From: Caedibacter sp052030685
GTDB lineage: Bacteria > Pseudomonadota > Gammaproteobacteria > Francisellales > Francisellaceae
NCBI RefSeq assembly: GCF_052030685.1
Contig: NZ_JBQAJM010000005.1
Location: 1 to 64,000, forward strand
Direction: 5' to 3'
DNA: 64,000 nucleotides
The notes under the pieces were generated by a model. That model did not search any database, was not told where the DNA came from, and was given only the letters and a program-made list of their open reading frames with translations. The translations under genes were made by a program, and so were the position numbers. Shown here piece after piece: positions 61,386 through 64,000 of this stretch. Numbering within the stretch: position 1 is the first letter of the stretch; each line of letters starts with the position of its first letter.

Positions 61386-61820
61386 ATGTCAACAACGGCT
61401 TGGTCAATACCGATTATTGTGATGATGATTCTTACCATTGTCAGCGTTTTTATTACCCTGTTTAATCGTATTCAGGCCATTCGCAAAGGAAAAATCACGT
61501 TGAGCGATTTACGGACAATGGATTTTTGTAAGAAAGAGCATCCTTGGCTTGAAATCACATCAAGACATCTTGATAACTTATTTCAAATGCCAGTACTTTT
61601 TTATATTTGCTTCATTATCATCTTGCTCAATCCAGAGCTGATGCAGATCAGTTATTTACTCATCCTTGGTTGGCTATTTGTCAGCTTTAGAATCATTAAC
61701 TCAATGATTCATTTAACAACAAACAACTTAAGCTTAAGACTCTGCTCGTTTCTATTATCAACTGCTTTTTTATTTACGATAATTTTAATGCTACTGATTG
61801 AGTTGATTAAGCTGCATTAA
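61386..61820 (+). CDS. MAPEG-family membrane protein
   Basis: The 144-aa protein has four hydrophobic helices (about 8-27, 60-76, 82-104, 119-141) and the MAPEG pattern, with RIQAIRKGKITLSDLR after the first helix and HLDNLFQMPVLFYICFII at the second. MAPEG proteins include glutathione-dependent membrane enzymes, but in bacteria most members have no known substrate. A GGAG site lies upstream. It is 22 nt after ibaG and closes the min-mla gene row, convergent with the HTH gene. Confidence 0.8.
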   Translation: MSTTAWSIPIIVMMILTIVSVFITLFNRIQAIRKGKITLSDLRTMDFCKKEHPWLEITSRHLDNLFQMPVLFYICFIIILLNPELMQISYLLILGWLFVSFRIINSMIHLTTNNLSLRLCSFLLSTAFLFTIILMLLIELIKLH

Positions 61821-61829
61821 TCATCAAAC

Positions 61830-62156
61830 TTAATTTTTTCTGTCAACCGTAAAGTATTGGTGATCAATAGACCAAGAACGGTACAGTACATTATATGTAT
61901 TGACGGAAACAGCATTAAGGCTTGACTGATAAAGCGTTTCATAAGCTTTTGCCGCATTACCATCTGTAGGACCTAACAACTCAATATTGTATTTACGACA
62001 CCATTTACGCACAGTGGTGGTTTTAAACCCAAACTTACCCGCAACGTCCTCATAACTTAAGCCTTCGCTTGAGTAACTCTTTAGTACTTCCTCTGCCGGT
62101 CTTCCATATTTCTTTGACAGAATGATTTCAAAGCTCTGAGAATATTGATTTGCCAT
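61830..62156 (-). CDS. Small HTH DNA-binding protein
   Basis: The 108-aa protein has one helix-turn-helix at about 16-60 (RPAEEVLKSYSSEGLSYEDVAGKFGFKTTTVRKWCRKYN, in pieces EGLSYEDVAGKFGFKTTTVR). The C-terminal half (SVNTYNVLYRSWSIDHQYF) is of unknown type. GGAGGAAGGAG lies 9 nt upstream of the ATG, an unusually strong ribosome-binding site. A transcriptional regulator is the simplest reading, but the target is unknown. It ends 9 nt from the convergent MAPEG gene. Confidence 0.72.
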   Translation of the reverse strand: MANQYSQSFEIILSKKYGRPAEEVLKSYSSEGLSYEDVAGKFGFKTTTVRKWCRKYNIELLGPTDGNAAKAYETLYQSSLNAVSVNTYNVLYRSWSIDHQYFTVDRKN

Positions 62157-62347
62157 TATTTTACTACTCCTTCCTCCATCTAAACATCGTGTTCATTCTT
62201 AGCTTCATGCTGTTAGTCACCTTAAGACGTTTAAATTTCTGTTTACTTCTGTTTATTTTCGTTTTAATTACTTTATGTAACCTAACCTCGCGCTATCATT
62301 GATAACCAATGTTAAGGCATCCGTCAAGCATTTCACGCAAATAATCA

Positions 62348-63271
62348 TTAACACACCCTTAATTTGCTCAATAAACACGCAACCCCTTGGACACCAGCAT
62401 GATTCCCAAGATGGGCTGGCATAATTTTCACTTCTTTATAAAAAGGTAATACTTTCTCATGAAAGCGCTGCCTTAATGCGTCGATAAAAAATGATTCCTC
62501 CGAAATCGCGCCACCAATAATAATCAACTCCGGCGCTAATATATGCGTCAATGAAATGAGCCCGACAACAACCTGATGTAAATACGCTTCAAAGACCTTT
62601 AATGCAATAGGTTTTTTATTAAATAACTGTTCTTTAAAATACGCTATACTTACTTCTTCACTTTGTGTTGCAGCGCAATATTTTTCTAATAAAGTTTTGG
62701 CTGAAGCATAACCTTCCCAAGCACCTGGTAACATGCTTTTTATTTTTTGATTGTTTTGTTGATTATCTTGCGCATTTGTCAGCATATAACCAAACTCACC
62801 TGCCGCATTATTAAATCCACGATACAATTGACCATTAATAATAATCGCGCCACCAATACTGGTGCCTAAAGTTAAAAAGAGATAATTCTGGCAGTGATGA
62901 CTCTGCCAATAGGTTGATTCACCAATAGCTGCTGCATTAACGTCATTTTCAATCACTACAAGCTCAACACCTGCTTCTTGTTTAAAACGCTCGACTAGCG
63001 GATAATTTTCTAGCGCTTTGACATAAGGTGAGCCAAAGGCAATACAGCCCCTTTGGATATCAACAATTCCATGACACGAAAAGCCAACACCCACGATCTG
63101 ATATGTCTTCTTTAATTCTACAAAACGCAGCATAAATTGCTGAAGCAGCGCCTCGGGGTCAATGATTTTTCCTGTGTGATATTTATCTGATACAACGATG
63201 TTTCCCGCTAAATCAATCAATGCATATTTGGTATAGGTACCCCCTAGGTCAAAACATAGATAACTCTTCAT
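62348..63271 (-). CDS. ROK-family sugar kinase
   Basis: The 307-aa protein has an actin-like ATPase fold: FDLGGTYTKYALIDL (phosphate 1), ENDVNAAAIGESTYW with the catalytic Asp, LGTSIGGAIIINGQL, and IIIGGAISEE. The usual ROK zinc motif (H plus CxCGxxGC) is absent; the loop after GEFGYML is polar. Relatives without zinc include beta-glucoside kinases. It probably phosphorylates a hexose or N-acetylhexosamine, but the substrate is not deducible. There is no repressor-type HTH at the N-terminus, so it is an enzyme rather than a NagC-like regulator. The gene stands alone, divergent from rpsA. Confidence 0.88.
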   Translation of the reverse strand: MKSYLCFDLGGTYTKYALIDLAGNIVVSDKYHTGKIIDPEALLQQFMLRFVELKKTYQIVGVGFSCHGIVDIQRGCIAFGSPYVKALENYPLVERFKQEAGVELVVIENDVNAAAIGESTYWQSHHCQNYLFLTLGTSIGGAIIINGQLYRGFNNAAGEFGYMLTNAQDNQQNNQKIKSMLPGAWEGYASAKTLLEKYCAATQSEEVSIAYFKEQLFNKKPIALKVFEAYLHQVVVGLISLTHILAPELIIIGGAISEESFFIDALRQRFHEKVLPFYKEVKIMPAHLGNHAGVQGVACLLSKLRVC

Positions 63272-63528
63272 ACTGTATTAATGATCTTTAGTTAAGAATT
63301 TATGGCATTAGCATATACCGCTTCAACTATTTCATCTAATGAAAAGCAGAGGAAGTATTTAACTTTTGAATTTTTTGCATAAAACAGTAACAACTGATTG
63401 AAAACGTCAAGACAATCCTTTAAAATCTTGCCACCTTTTATTTAGGCTGAGTTTATGCAGTTTTCCAGTGAATGCAGTAAACTCAATGTATAACTAACCA
63501 CTGGCTTAAGATATATTGGAACTAAACC
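63272..63528. other. rpsA upstream region
   Basis: This 257-bp gap between the ROK gene and rpsA has no supported gene. It contains a CAAGA..TCTTG inverted repeat near 63409-63430 and a further AT-rich leader that may be the rpsA 5' untranslated region, where S1 commonly represses its own translation. A 26-codon frame at 63302 has no ribosome site. Confidence 0.5.
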
Positions 63529-64000
63529 ATGACTGAAAATTTTAAAGACCTCTTTGAAGCTTCACTAAAAGAAACTGAAATGCGTGTTGGCAAGATCATC
63601 AAAGCAACTATTGTTGCTATTGATCGTGAATTTGCTTGGATTGACGCAGGTTTAAAATCAGAATCTATTGTTTCTCTTGATCAATTCAGAAATGATCAAG
63701 GCGAAATTGAAGTTCAAATTGGTGACCAAGTAGATGTTGTACTTGACGCATTAGACAACAGCAACGGTGAAACACGTCTATCACGCGAAAAAGCAAAACG
63801 CATCGAAGTTTGGGGCGCGCTTGAGAAAGCATGTGATGACCAAGAGACTGTATTAGGTCGTATTACAAACCATGTTCGCGGCGGCTATACAGTTGAAGTT
63901 AAAGGCCTGCGTGCGTTCTTACCTGGATCTCTTGTTGACGTTCGTCCATTGCGTGATATCTCTCACTTAGAAGACAAAGACATCGAACTTAAGATCGTTA
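63529..64000 (+). CDS. rpsA: 30S ribosomal protein S1 (partial, 5' end)
   Basis: S1 binds mRNA and helps start translation. The first 157 codons match S1 closely: MTENFKDLFEASLKETEMRVG, the OB-fold repeats 1 and 2 with IDAGLKSES, GDQVDVVLDALDN, LSREKAKRIEVWGALEKA, and FLPGSLVDVRPLRD. The first residues resemble E. coli S1 (MTESFAQLFEESLKE). The gene runs off the window. It is not preceded by cmk, as it is in E. coli. Confidence 0.97.
   Translation, partial: MTENFKDLFEASLKETEMRVGKIIKATIVAIDREFAWIDAGLKSESIVSLDQFRNDQGEIEVQIGDQVDVVLDALDNSNGETRLSREKAKRIEVWGALEKACDDQETVLGRITNHVRGGYTVEVKGLRAFLPGSLVDVRPLRDISHLEDKDIELKIV

Noticed and set aside
63302..63382. 26-codon frame upstream of rpsA
   Set aside because: There is no Shine-Dalgarno sequence and the length is within chance expectation in AT-rich DNA.

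Overview
The window is an AT-rich chromosomal segment of a gammaproteobacterium. The evidence is housekeeping content and order: rpsP-rimM-trmD-rplS, xerD, a BarA-type hybrid kinase, hldE, mpl, fmt, minCDE, mlaFEDCB-ibaG and rpsA. Protein sequences look gammaproteobacterial. The low GC and gene style suggest a relative of Francisella (for example the Fastidiosibacteraceae), but this is an inference from reading and no database search was done. There are no rRNA or tRNA genes, CRISPR arrays, insertion sequences or prophage in view.

Layout. 1-3.4 kb: the tail of an unidentified gene, a repeat-rich gap, then xerD overlapped by a two-gene AAA ATPase plus DUF4276 (TOPRIM-like) pair that resembles split OLD/PARIS-type defence systems. 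3.5-5.7 kb: the rpsP-rimM-trmD-rplS operon with a terminator at its end and a terminator-like hairpin inside it. 5.8-18.8 kb: small hypothetical and secreted proteins, a nitroreductase/aminotransferase pair, barA, an aldehyde dehydrogenase, trhO, a LysR regulator divergent from an NTF2-like protein and an MFS exporter, and dxs. 19.2-23.5 kb: a cobalamin riboswitch, a TonB-dependent receptor and a TonB-like protein, followed on the other strand by a membrane protein and a small NrdJb-like component of B12-dependent ribonucleotide reductase. 23.7-33.7 kb: two paralogous giant lipoproteins (1018 and 1918 aa) and a LuxR-type regulator, linked by identical palindromic sites about 100 bp upstream of each lipoprotein start. 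33.8-39.4 kb: histidine utilisation genes (formimidoylglutamase, hutU, hutH, hutI). 39.8-47.6 kb: mpl, hldE and a giant NAD-glutamate dehydrogenase; together with hut this shows glutamate and histidine catabolism. 47.8-52.5 kb: a peroxiredoxin-glutaredoxin, a small secreted peptide, and a tight four-gene unit (EamA exporter, Fe-S-type flavoprotein, chorismate-aminating enzyme and its glutaminase) that looks like a specialised chorismate pathway. 52.6-56 kb: a Fic protein, fmt, a small membrane protein and an orphan FecCD permease. 56.1-61.8 kb: minCDE fused without a gap to mlaFEDCB, ibaG and a MAPEG protein. 61.8-64 kb: an HTH protein, a ROK kinase and the start of rpsA.

Intergenic regions carry several dispersed repeat families. 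The main one is about 50 bp with two stem-loops, five copies, and covarying stem bases. Two loci (about 0.37-0.53 kb and 18.97-19.13 kb) carry the same three repeat types side by side.

The most interesting systems are the EamA/flavoprotein/chorismate-enzyme unit, the LuxR-lipoprotein regulon with its shared operator, and the ATPase/DUF4276 pair beside xerD.
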